Shown: one piece after another, positions 31,723 to 43,700 of the stretch
Numbering within the stretch: the stretch's first letter is position 1
Layout: each line of letters begins with the position of its first letter
Source of the DNA: Cytidiella melzeri
Taxonomy: Eukaryota; Basidiomycota; Agaricomycetes; Polyporales; Irpicaceae
Assembly (NCBI GenBank): GCA_022592445.1
Contig: JABYQR010000172.1
Coordinates: forward strand, 27,383 to 91,382
Length of the DNA: 64,000 bases
Reading direction: 5' to 3'
Program-made: the position numbers and the translations under genes
Notes under the pieces: generated by a model
Seen by the model: the letters and a program-made list of their open reading frames with translations, nothing else
Databases searched by the model: none
Told to the model about the DNA's origin: nothing

Positions 31723-32864
31723 TCATGAAATGTGGAAGAATGTTTGAAAGCCGTGTGTTACCATAAAGGGATGAAAAATTGCTGCCACTGGCGGCGATCG
31801 TAATAGTAATACTATTAGTTTGTAATATATAGCCAAACGATCCTTCTTCTCTTGAGCGCGAACAAACTCGCGGTCACCAGCAAGATTCTTGCTCATGTGG
31901 ACCAGATCCTTCCCAGAGTTAGCCAGCAACATTTTCCGATCCAAGTCCTGCATATTCTCAGGCTCAAGATAGCACGCAGCGAAGAGGAGGTGGTCATGGG
32001 CCTTCAGCATGAGACAATGATTTTCTGCTACCTGCCGCCAGTCTTGATGTTGGGAGTCATATACCTGAAAGCGTGTGACACGTCCTTCCAGAGCCTTGTC
32101 ATCCAGCAGGCCAAGCTCGACCAAACAATCGCGGGTGCAGGCAAAGACCGGAAAGGTGTACCCTTCCTGAACAATGTGCGTGCGCGGCTTTGCGTCGTTC
32201 TAGGCTCCCATCCGTTGCAGTCAGCAGAGGAATGCGAAGATGCCAGTATTGTATTACTTACCGATTTCCATACGGTGATGGTGACCTGATTCTCAATTTG
32301 CGTCTGCCTCTTCAGCTTCTCTGCCAGTATCTCGCGTTTTCTCGCTGCAAGGGCCTGATCGGTGTCGTGCTGTACTGTGAAAACCTCCTTCATTTGCGTG
32401 GCATGGCGGGGCTGACTGGGGCCGGGGGTTGCATTGCGTACCTGGCCTCGTGTTGCTCGAACAGGAGCAGGAAGACTGGGCGCAGCCACTGGCACAGAGC
32501 CAGTGACACCAGCAGTGAAGGGGGTAGGATCGAGAGACGGAGTCGCAGGCGTTAGAGATGGTGCAGTAGGTAGGGTATCAAAGACAAGCGGGCTATCAAC
32601 AACTTCCAGAGTGGAAGACTGGTGAGGCTGAGAGGTAGGCGGATCAGGAGCGTGGACTGTAGCAGGAGAACGAGATGTCCTAATGGAAGAGCTATGGCCG
32701 TTCGCAGTACACCCACCAGCTTTGGTGCAGTGGTCCAGACACATTCGGCGCTCGCAGTTCCGATTTACGCGCTTCTTGCTGCAATCTTGAGCAGCGCATA
32801 CAGATTGGTTCTTTGGTAGCGAGGGCATTGAAACAGAAGTACGCAGAGGAGTGGAGGCGGCCAA
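31723..32864 (-). CDS. Protein with N-terminal Cys/His cluster
   Basis: The first exon starts MAASTPLRTS and carries a cluster of the form C-x4-C-x4-VNRNCERRMC-x2-HC-x5-C-x4-H (about residues 23-55), probably metal binding. A Pro/Ser/Thr-rich linker follows, then a charged helix (AARKREILAEKLKRQTQIEN). A GTAAGT donor after VWKS and an acceptor at about 32172 join it to EGYTFPVFACTRDCLVELGL and a second globular part (RFQVYDSQHQDWRQV). The tail after RAQEKKDRL is less convincing. A stop falls 65 bases from the palindrome, so the gene may be truncated, with its former end now at 28891-29767. Similar cluster proteins are common and mobile in Agaricomycetes. Function is unknown. Confidence 0.62.
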
Positions 32865-33298
32865 CGCAGGAGTGGATAAAGGTGGTAGAGATGCCCACCT
32901 AAATCGAGAGCTGTCGTGGTTATAGCACTATGCCGCTCGATTAACATGAGGGCGCCATCATATTGAAGAACATACCACTGTATAGTACCGGCCTCGATTC
33001 TCTGGCTTTTCTCGCCCGGCGCAGATTTGTGGAACCAGTGGGTTCTTACAAAGTCTATCGGAGCACACTCGAGCGTTGGGAAAAATTTGCACCTCTGAGG
33101 TATCGCTCATGCAGAGAATTGAGGTTATTCAAGAGTACAAAAGTGGGGGTAGTGGTGGTCGAAGAATAAAAGAGGCAATGTCAAACTCGCCAGAACTCGA
33201 CGTCTCACATAGATGCTCATACGACGAGGGACAATGACGCAAGAGGAGAGAGGCGTGACAGGCGGTCACACACTCCTTCCTAATTTGGCAGACTCTCC

Positions 33299-33370
33299 AT
33301 TGGTCGGACTCTCCATTGGCCGGAAATTCCAAATTCGGAACATTCTGTACATTCGCGTCTCACCACGCGT
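33299..33370 (+). promoter_or_regulatory. CCAAT boxes and MCB element of RFC1
   Basis: Two ATTGG (inverted CCAAT) motifs at 33299-33303 and 33315-33319 lie in a 16-base tandem repeat (GGACTCTCCATTGG unit). ACGCGT at 33365-33370 is the MluI cell-cycle box, about 100 bases before the RFC1 ATG. MCBs bind MBF in fungi and drive G1/S expression of replication genes, which fits RFC1. The rest of 32865-33470 shows no gene and must hold the divergent promoter of the minus-strand neighbour. Confidence 0.55.
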
Positions 33371-33470
33371 CACTCGACACTTGCCTCCGCACTGCGACTT
33401 GGCCACGTCCAGCCACTCTACACAGACTTCCTCTCATTGTCGACCCGAGTACAACATATTACTATCTGCT

Positions 33471-36400
33471 ATGGCGCCGTCGGCAAAATTGAAAGCACCG
33501 TCGAAACCGGCTGGGAAGGATATCAGAGGATTCTTCAGCGGCGCAAACGCTACTAAACCGCCTACCTCCACGAAGCCAACTGTGTCTACCGTAGGCATTG
33601 TTTGGATTTCCCAAGAGAAGGTTTTTGACTGACGTGCACTGTTAGAACGGAGCTGCGCGGACAAAGGCCATCGAAATTAGTGAGTTCGTCTTCCGTGAGT
33701 CCGTGCGTCCCACTGACGAACGACCTTACTAATTAAGGTGACGATGATGTCCGGTAAGTACGGTAGTACATTCGGGAAAAGACTATACTTGAAACAATGT
33801 GTAGACCTGCTGTACCGTCAGGTTCAAGGTAAGCTCGTCTTATGGGTGTTGAACGACGTACTGACCGTCTTGTTAGGGCCAAACCCCATGGGTCTCCTAT
33901 AGTGAGTGGGAAAGCCCTTCGCGGAGTTGCGTAGCTAAGCCCGTGGAGATAGAGGCCCAAAACAGAGCGTGTTATGGACGTTGATGAGGATGAGGAGCCC
34001 GTCAAACCTTCAATGAAGCGCAAGAAACCATCGGCCCTTCTTTCCAGCGACGACGAGGATGAGCCCAGAGTCGAGCCCCCAAGGAAAAAAACAGCAGTTG
34101 CCTCTCCGAAGAAGAATAGTAATTACTCTGCGTCAGTCGCGAAAGCATCCACGAAAGCGGCCTCTGCTCGTAAACCTGCTCCTAAGAAGTCTAAAGATAT
34201 GGAGTTTATTGCACCGAGTGACTCGGAGGACGAGGCCGACTATTCAATGCCGAGGGGAAAAGACAAAGCTAATGGAAAGAAACCACCGGCGAAAGGGGAG
34301 AGTAAGAAGCAGGCTGCTGCGAAGAAGGTCGACGACAACACAATAGATGGCGCAAAAGGCAGCAGTGCTGATAAACCCAAGCCCAAGGTCAAGTATGTAC
34401 CGCAGCCGCGACTCTGATTTGATTTCATCTAACTTGCGTATCTTAGCTGGGCAGCGAAAGCTGCTAGGCTGGCTGCCGGTCCTGCAGCTCCTGGCTCGAA
34501 GCAAGTACCTGACGCTGCAGATCCCAATTGTCTCGCGGGTCTTTCGTTTGTATTCACTGGCGAACTCACCGCCTTCTCACGCGAAGAAGCAGTCGATCTA
34601 GCGAAGCGGTTTGGCGGGTGAGTTAAGCTCATCGCACCTTATGACTATATTACTTATGGCCCGATAGTCGTGTCGTGTCTCAACCTTCATCGAAAACATC
34701 CTACGTTGTGTTAGGTACGGATGCGGGTCCTAGCAAGCTGGCAGCTATCAAGAAACATGGCCTCCAAACTCTCGACGAAGATGGGTTCCTCAACCTGATC
34801 GCCACTCGAACCCCTGACGTCAACGACGATAAACTAAAGAAGAAGATAGCAAAGGAACAAGATGCTATAAGACAGGCAGCTCATGAGATGGAAAGAAGAG
34901 AGAAGAAGGCCGCCAAATCAGAAGCCACGTAGGTGTAATTTTTGTCTACTCTCGCTCTTGCTAACAGCAGCGCAGTTCTACTTCTCCAGCAAATCAATTA
35001 TGGACGGATCGGTACGCACCTCGCACGCTCAAGGAAATTTGTGGAAATAAGGGACAGGTAGAGAAGCTCCAGATGTGGCTGCATGACTGGTAAACATGGG
35101 TTTGGGAGGTTTCTATTGATGCTAACAACTGAACGCTCTTTCCTCTAGGTCTGATAGTCTGAAATGCGGATTCAAAAAACCTGGCAAGAATGCCATGAAC
35201 ACGTCGCGCGCTGTTTTGATCACAGGGCCTCCTGGAATTGGCAAGACGACGAGCGCTCATCTCGTCGCCAAGTTAGAAGGTTACACTCCTATCGAACTCA
35301 ATGCAAGCGATGCGAGGAGCAAGAAGCTTGTCGAGGTGAGAAACTAGCCGTAAGAGAAAGTTTCGTCTTACATGATGCCTGCAGAACAGTACAAATATTT
35401 CCAATACTTCCCTAGACGGATGGATGGGTGGAAGCGAGGTCAGTTCGCCGCTGTCTTTATCGACACTGCTAATATAGTGCTCGTAGCAAACAAATGTGGC
35501 GGGAGTCACTATCACAAACAAGTCATGCCTCATCATGGATGAAGTTGATGGCATGTCTGCGGGTGACCGAGGCGGAGTAGGGGCTCTAGTCGCGCTGATC
35601 AAGAAGACCAAGGTAGTTCTTGCCAACGATGGATTCTAGCATTCCGCTCAACCCATATAGATTCCCATAATCTGTATTGCCAATGACAAGGGTGCGCTCA
35701 AGTTGAAACCCCTAATCTCCCATACGTTCAATCTGACATACAAGAGGCGCGTTCCGTCCATGTGCTTCATGTCGTTGCTGCTGACCGATCTCGTAGGCCT
35801 GAGGCGAACGCCATTCGCTCTAGGCTTCTCTCTGTCGCTTTCAAGTAAGGTCAAATCACTATCTCTGAGCAATATTTATCTGACAAAACTTCCAGGGAGA
35901 AGATGAAGATTCCAGCTAACGTCGTAGACCAACTAGTTCTTGGCTCGCAATCGGACATCCGACAGGTTTTGAATATGCTATCGACATGGAAGCTGTCTAG
36001 CGACACGATGGATTTCGACGAGGGAAAATCACTGTAGGTTACAAAATACTTGTGATTTGTGAAGTGACTCAGTATGATTTCAACAGGGCCAAAATGAACG
36101 AGAAGTACACTGTTATGACGCCTTTCGATGTAACACACAAAATGCTTGGCCCGTACCTCTTCTCTGCCACCTCGCGGGATACGCTTGCAGACAAGATGGA
36201 GCTGTACTTTCACGATCCATCGTTCATGCCACTCTTCATGCAGGTAATGTGTTCTTTTTCGTAATAGCGGGAATCGAGCTGATATGTTCGTGTAGGAGAA
36301 TTACCTGAAGACTACACCAGCCCGACTGAAGAATGATTCTGGGCCCGAGAGAGAACTGAGGCATCTCGAGTTGATGGATAAAGCAGCTTCTTCGATATCC

Positions 36401-37401
36401 GACGGCGACCTCGTCGATGCCCTCATACATGGGTAACTACTCATGACAGCGAAGCAGATGATGCTCGTCTAATAAAACTTTGTTAGTTCTGAACAGCATT
36501 GGTCGCTGATGCCGCTTCATTCGGTATGCTCGACCATACGGCCAGCTTCGTTTCTGTATGGTCCCGGCGGTGGCTATGGCAGCGAGAGGCCCATTTGTTT
36601 CCCATCGTGCGTCCACAGTTACTGGCATTTTCTGTGGAAATGCTTGAACTCTCGTTTCAGATGGCTCGGTCAAAATTCCAAGCAGAGCAAGTTGAACAGG
36701 CAGCTCACAGAGATTCAAGCCCGAATGCGGTTGAAGACGTCTGCTGATAAACTTCAGCTGCGGCAGTCGTATATTCCTGCTCTGTTCCCTTTCATTGTGA
36801 AGCCGCTCATGACTACTGGCGTGGTTCGTTCATTTGTTGTATCGATATGGTGTGCGGAGCTGATGCTAGCAACAGAGTGCCGTCGACGAGGTAATAGACC
36901 GAATGGACGAGTACTTTCTCAATCGAGAGGACTGGGACGCTCTGGTGGAGCTTGGCCTCGATGAATTCCAAGAAGATGTGGTGCTCAAGAAGATCTCAAC
37001 TGCGACGAAGACTGCTTTCACGAAGAAGTGAGTGCTCACATGTTAGCGACGGATTGGGCGCGAGAGGCTCACGAATTTTGGTCTAGGTACAACGCCAAGG
37101 ATCACCCCATTGCGTTCCACAAGGCCGTAGATCTTGGGCGCACGGCGAAGAAGATTGCCGCGGCAGGACCAGCACCAGATCTTGAAGAGGCATTTGAGGT
37201 GAGCAATGCTCTTGTTTCTAGCATACCTGGCCTGTCTGATGTAGCATAACTCAGGTTGACGAGGAGCTGCCTGATGAGCCTGATGAGAAGGTTGACGACG
37301 AGGCAGATGTGAGTCGGGACAGTCTGATCAAGCGTCCTCAAGGGCAAGTTGCGGCCAGGGGATCGACAGCTACGAAGGGTAAAGCCAAGGGGAAGTCGTG
37401 A
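33471..37401 (+). CDS. RFC1: Replication factor C subunit 1
   Basis: The large subunit of the clamp loader that opens PCNA at primer-template junctions in the nucleus. The order is: [12 protein letters not shown] with the PCNA-contacting motif DIRGFFSG (about residues 17-24); a long basic/acidic disordered region ([17 protein letters not shown]); a BRCT domain ([41 protein letters not shown]); [17 protein letters not shown]; Walker [10 protein letters not shown] (about 35228); [10 protein letters not shown]; Walker [20 protein letters not shown]; the clamp-loader helical parts; then an acidic tail and GKAKGKS at the end. About a dozen short introns. Estimated length near 950 residues is typical. 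Start choice: the first ATG before a PIP-box-like motif. Confidence 0.95.
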
Positions 37402-37567
37402 GATGTTGAGGCCAACTCTCCTCCGCACATGACGTGCATACTGAACTCATGTTGTTTCTATGTAATTACGACACACTTGACTTAGATAATTGGAATATTT
37501 ACAACGAAGAATACACGTAGAGTATACGAACGATCCGGAGGGGTATGCACATACGCCACAGACGAAA

Positions 37568-39658
37568 TCACCGTGCATACGGATGGTAGCTGTGCGTCCC
37601 TCTTTGGCCTGCTCTTTGCGGACCAACATTTGCCCCTGGGCCTCCTCCACCACCTCGAGGTCCTCGGGGGATATTCTGGTTCATAGGACCGCCACCCATC
37701 ATTGCGGCACCACCCATACCACGACCCATGCCCATGCCCATGCCACCCATACCTCCCATACCGCCCATCATGGCTCCGGCACCCATAGGACCACCCATTC
37801 CTGGCATCCTCATGGCGCCGCTCATAGGATTGCCGTACCCAGCACCAGCACCACCCATACCACCCATCATAGGGTTCAGTCCACCTCCCATCATAGGGTT
37901 CATCCCGCCCATTTGGGTAATCATACGTGTGTATAGCGACGCGAGAGCTTGAGGGTCAAAGGGTGCATTGCCTCCTGCGCCAACTCCTGCCGCTGGCGCT
38001 GCGACAGCTGTGGCCCCGGCTGTAAAGTTACCTGGTCCGCCTTGGAAGTTTGAGTTGTTGAATTGGTTGTTGCGTCCACCACCACCGCTGACGTTCGCGA
38101 TTTCGTTGAATCCTCCGCCGCCTTCGCGCTGAGATCTGGGCTGAGCCAATTTGACGTCAATCTGTTCGAATTTGATTATCAGTGGTTGCACAGTAGTGTA
38201 CAAGGTGACATTGAGAGTACAGACCACCTTCCCGTCAATCTCGAGATTGCCGAACCCAAGCAAAGGGTCGACATTGACGTTTTCGAAGGAGACGAAGCCG
38301 AAGCCTTTGCTCCTGCCTGTCTCCCGGTCTAGCATGACCGTGGCATCTACGACTTTTCCGAATTGGGAGAAAAACTCGCGCATCGACTCGGAAGTGACGC
38401 TGCCTGCGAGACCGCCGATGAACAGCTTGGTAGCACGCTGATGCTCTTGACGAGGTATCGCGCGCTTTGGGTCGATCTACGAAGTATGTGTACATGAGAA
38501 TGGATGCTAATGAAGACGCTACACGAGATACAAGGACGTACTATTTTTCCATCTAAAAAGTGCTCACGGACCATGACTGCATTGACAGACTGTGGTTCTT
38601 CAAAGGTCAAGAACGCGAAGCACCTCGAACGGCCAGCGGCGTCGCGCATGATCGTGCAGGCTTCCACCTTGCCAAACTGTGTGAAGTACTTCCTGAGTGA
38701 CTCTGATAATACAATAAACAGAGGCCTTTAGTACTACTGGACCGACAGCATGACGAGTAGTGATATAGAATAATGTACCATCTGTTGTATCCCAGTTGAG
38801 CCCGCCGATAAACATTTTCCTAAAAACGTTACAAGGTGCGAGCAGGTGCGGACCCAGCGAGTATACGACGATGACGACCACGACGACGGCCGCAATGGGG
38901 ACATAGATAGGGAGAAAGGGCTCCAATTAGCATCTGTTAACTAGACAGGGGATGTCATGACACAGGAGAGAAGAAGTGAACGACTCTACTGTGGGGTATA
39001 TCGCGTATGGATGCTAGCCTAGCTTAGACTGTGGTTACGCTAGAGCTAGTCGTGGGCAACATCTGTGACTACCACGCGTAGGAGCGCGCTACACGGTCGG
39101 GTACAGCATTCAGAGTAGACGATCCACCACAATAACCGCGTCCCGTGTCCCCGTATGCTTCTGATGCGGAAATGTTTCAGCGAAAACACAGACAGATACT
39201 ACTCACCCTTCCTCTTTCATCTCTGAAGGGCGCACTGGCCTATTCATGCCAAAATCGCCGCCGAGGCGCTGCGCAGACAGATCATGATACTCCGGTTCTT
39301 GTCGTTCTTGGTATGTGGGAATTTGCTGCGTGGCAAACTCGTCGTAGGAAGCGTGCTCTTGAGCGGTATTCAAGGACTGCATGTCATGCACCTCTTCTTC
39401 AACGTGTGCCGACTCTGGTTGTTCTGGCTTTGGTGGTGAAGTAGTGGTTGGCTTGGGTGCAGTGGCGACTTTAACTAGCTGCGCTGGCTCCTTGGCGGGT
39501 GCTGCAGGTTCCGAGGCTGCGTTTGAAGGTGTTTCAGGCTCTTCCGTGTACTCAGCTTCGTCATTGCCATAGAGGTCTGACAATGAATGAGTGAAACTGT
39601 GTCAATCCGTCACTATATGCTGCTCACCTCCGTACAAATCAGCGTCGAGGTCGGACAT
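37568..39658 (-). CDS. HRP1: HRP1/Nab4-type RNA-binding protein
   Basis: A nuclear-cytoplasmic hnRNP; in yeast Hrp1 is cleavage factor IB and works with Rna14. Exon 1 (39658-39626) encodes MSDLDADLYG, followed by an acidic Pro/Gln-rich N-terminus to EMKEEG. A 370-base intron (about 39201-38823) precedes RRM1: RNP2 MFIGGL, then RNP1-like SRCFAFLTF, where Cys replaces the usual Gly. RRM2 has LFIGGL and KGFGFVSF. An intron interrupts the end of RRM2, which resumes IDVKLAQPRSQ. The tail is Gly/Asn-rich, then Gly/Met-rich (MGGMGGMG repeats, about 37860-37700), then RGP/RGG-like, ending SYHPYAR. It is convergent with RFC1. The Met/Gly repeats read as a long proline-rich frame on the opposite strand, which is a shadow. 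Confidence 0.9.
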
Positions 39659-40746
39659 TGCGGGGCAGGTGCGCTACTAGCAAGAGCAGGAGTGTATAAT
39701 AGGAGGTGAAGGCAATGAAGAGAGAGACGAAAAGAGAGCAAGGTCGGGAGCGGGGACCCTATCACTAGCGGAGTTCCAATACTATTCTCACGCATAGCCT
39801 GCGAAATTGCAAAGAGACATAATCTCGGGCGACGCACTCTCGTCTCAGAAATGTAGCTTGCAAGAACAGCTTACTTGGATTTCTCTAGCTGAGCGACGCA
39901 CATCCTGCTGCTAATATTGTTCACATTCATTTATAGAGAGTTATCAAGCTGTGTGGCGAGTCTACCATAGGATAACAACTGCTTTTAAAGTCCGAACAAG
40001 GTGCATAGGTCGGAGTTTTATCGCGCGTTAGGCAATCTTCAAGCTCCGACCGCCGACAGAGAAGCTTGAGTCAGGGGGTGGGAAAGCTGGGCGACGACAG
40101 CGACGAGCACGACCGAAGAAAATCCAGCCTTGCCTTCGTACAACCATGCTCTTTGAATCTGGGACGATAGGTTCGCCCATGCTCTCGCTTGTCCGATTTT
40201 TATTCCTTAGCCTGGCAAATCTCACGCTCCGTGGCAATTATTCGTCACGAACTCCCTGAACGCACTCTCGCGGACATCCTCGAAAGGAACGAGCATAATG
40301 TGCTCGATTTATGGGTGTGTTGGGAGGTGTTTTCGAGGATGAGAACAGGAGGTGTGCGCTGAGCGCGAGGCGATAACAAACCGCCACTGACCACAAACAA
40401 GACCAAACAACCCGCGTCTCTCCCGTCGCGCCTTTCCCTTTGCGCTCACCGTCATTCACCTCAATCTCATAGCCTTTGGCACTGTCGACTCTCTCTCGTG
40501 TACCTCGCTGGACACCTCTGTCTGCTCGCCGGCTACCTGCTCTGGACGTAGTGGAACGGCGCAAGTCTCCCACAGTAGCAGCGCTTGCTGCGTCTCGCTT
40601 TGTTCGACCTCATGAACAGAAACGGTCACGCAACCTTGCCACCTCGTCTAAGCCTCGCTCCTACTCATAAACAAAATACTTGGACCTTTCCTACTGAGCA
40701 CTATTCTCCTCTTCAAGACACCAGTCTTACCATCAAATTACCAGCG
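39659..40746. other. Divergent promoter region HRP1 / YTA7
   Basis: About 1.1 kb between two divergent housekeeping genes. It holds only short frames. A frame from 40585 is open into the YTA7 start at 40747 and is treated as 5' leader; it could alternatively add 54 residues. Confidence 0.5.
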
Positions 40747-43700
40747 ATGCCACAAACTCGCAGATCATCTCGCTTACCGGGCAGTTCTAACGCGTCGGGT
40801 TCGGTGTACAACGGGAGCAGTACTTCTATGGAAGTCGACGAGCATGCTATCCCCGATCAGGACGAAGAAGAACAACAACAACAAGAACAGAAAGTCATCC
40901 ATGTCACAACAAGGGGCGGTCGGAAGGTAGTGCAAAAGTTTTACCACGAGTCATCAGACAACAGTAACGCGGAGGATGAGTTGAATGTGATAGACAAAGC
41001 TACCGATCCGGAGCATGAAGAGGACGATGAAGATACGCAGCTGGCTCCGCGTCGTGCCAGAAGCAGTAGAGTCGCCAAAGCCGTTATGAGCGATGAGGAC
41101 GGAGAGCCACAACTTGGCGGACATTCCACTCGAAGCAAGAAGAAACTTGGCTCGGCAGCCCCAGTAAACGGTACTTCCAGTAGAGGACGAGTTAAAAAAG
41201 GGACTCGCAGCAACCGGTCAACATCTGCTGCCCAGCGGCCAGCTCGTCGCACCCGTTCAAGTACCAAAGGCGAGCTGGATGATAGTTACGTCGATAATCC
41301 CGATAATTCAGCTTCTGGAGACGACTCTGTTGAAGATGTCGCTGAGACCAGCGAATTGGAGCCTGTAGTGAACGACATAGAAGCAGGTGCGGATGCGGAT
41401 GCGGAGGGGGAAGCAGATGAGCAGGAAGGCCGTCCTTATACGCTAAGAGAGAGAAGTCGTAAGGTCAACTACGCTATTCCTCCCCCAATCGAAGAAATGG
41501 TCGCGCCACCGGGGAAACCTCGAAGCAAGGGCAAAAATGTTCGCGGATTTGGCGGTGCACGTTCTAAGGCTCCTGGTTGGAGTGCTACAGGTGCTCAGCT
41601 TGATAGGTGGTTAGGTGGAGGTGCCGATGACTCGGTAAGTCTGTCACTATATTGTTGATAGCTGGATGACTTATCATAGAGATACTCGGACATCTAGGAC
41701 TCGGATTTCCCTAGTCGTGCTCAACGCAAAGGACTCACTGGCGGTTATGGAGCTTCAGGAAGCCTTTTTGCTGGGAGTGCTGGAGCAGGTGCGCTCCTAC
41801 CAGCCGATCTCGCTGCTGGAACACCCTCCCACATGGGCAAGGTCGGGGAAGCTTGTGCGTAAAATCTTTCCCTCTCGTCGATGTATTACACGCTCATTGT
41901 TACTAGCTCTTGCTGATGCGGATCCTCTGGGAGTAAACCAGAACGTCACTTTCGAAGAGGTCGGAGGGCTGGATGATCGTACGTTTGTATCATATCGACT
42001 CGAGTATAGTTTTGACTGTATGCAGACATCAATGCTCTAAAGGAGATGACACTCCTTCCACTGTTGTATCCAGAGGTATTCCAGCGCTTTGACGTTACGC
42101 CACCGCGAGGTGTACTCTTTCACGGGCCTCCTGGAACCGGAAAGACTTTGCTCGCCCGTGCGCTGGCAGCCAGCTGTCGTTCAAATGGGAAGGGTATCTG
42201 TACGTGCCTTGTTGTGATTTACGCGCTTATGATGAACTTAAAAAATTGTTAAGCTTTCTTCATGCGCAAGGGTGCCGACTGTCTATCGAAATGGGTGGGA
42301 GAAGCTGAACGGCAACTCCGCCTTTTGTTCGAGGAAGCTAGGAACTCCCAGCCAAGCATCATATTCTTTGACGAGATAGACGGTCTTGCCCCTGTACGGT
42401 CTTCCAAACAGGATCAAATCCATGCTTCCATTGTCTCAACCCTACTGGCTCTAATGGACGGTATGGATGGTCGTGGTCAGGTAGTTGTTATTGGCGCAAC
42501 AAATCGACCGGACGCGATTGATCCCGCGCTACGGAGACCTGGAAGATTTGACCGGGAATTCTACTTCCCTCTACCCAATCTCGACGCAAGAGAGAGGATT
42601 TTGAGGATCATGACTCGTAAATGGGCGGGCTGGGAAGACGAGAAAGGTGAAGAGAACGCCAAGGGGTTAGCGAAACTTACAAAGGGCTACGGCGGAGCTG
42701 ACCTCAGAGTATGTGTCTCGTCCACGTTTTCAGGTACTAGCTAACATAGCATCATGTAGGCTCTCTGCACTGAGGCCGCCCTCAACGCTGTTCAGCGAAG
42801 GTATCCGCAGATATACAAGTCTTCTGATAGGTTGTTGCTCCAACCAGAGTCTATCAACGCGGAACTGCGTGACTTCATGATCTCTGTCAAGAGTGAGAAT
42901 TCTACACGGACTATTGGTTGCATGTCCATTAATGGCTTTCCATAGAAATGGTCCCATCGTCTGCACGAGCCACAGCACCTGCAGCGTCCCCGCTTCCTGA
43001 CCAGCTAGTCCCTCTGCTACAAGAAGCGCTTGAAAAGATCAAGTCTGTCATCAGTACGGTGTTGCCAATGGGCAAAAAGCGCACCGCTTTGGAGGAAGCC
43101 GAGTGGGAGGATGAAGGCGGCGAAGGTGCCTTAGAACGTGAGCTTATGATGCAGTGTAAGCGACATTTAATTATCTAGAGCTGGTATAGGACATTGACCC
43201 GGGTATGTTAGCAATGGAGACGTTGCGAGTGCATCGACCTCGCGTGCTTCTTCATGGGCCGTCTGGTATGGGTCAAGCATACGTTGCGGCAGCAGCATTA
43301 CATCACTTGGAAGGCTATCACGTTCAAACACTGGATATCGCTAATCTGATGAGTGATTCGACAAGAGTGCGTATTGGTCGGCTTGTATGATTTGTTGCTA
43401 AACCTCAGGATTTTCAGACTCCTGAAGCAGCCATTGTGCAGCTGTTTGTAGAAGCTAAGCGCCACCAGCCTTCTGTGATTTATATTCCCTCACTGTCTAC
43501 GTGGTGCGCTGCTGTGTCAGAGACCTCGAGGATGACTCTGCGCACTATGCTCGATGGCCTCGCACCTACGGATCCAGTGTTGCTCCTTGCCTCGGTTGAT
43601 GGTGCACTCACATCTCTCCCGAGGGACGTTCGGGCATGGTTTGGTCCGACGAAGGAGAACCGGGTTGATTTGCTCAAGCCAAGAATTGACCAGAGGGATC

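Noticed and set aside
34994..35260. Minus-strand frame over RFC1
   Set aside because: It is the shadow of the RFC1 Walker A exon region.
37728..37952. Long proline/methionine frame on the plus strand
   Set aside because: It is the antisense of the Gly/Met-rich tail of the HRP1-type protein.
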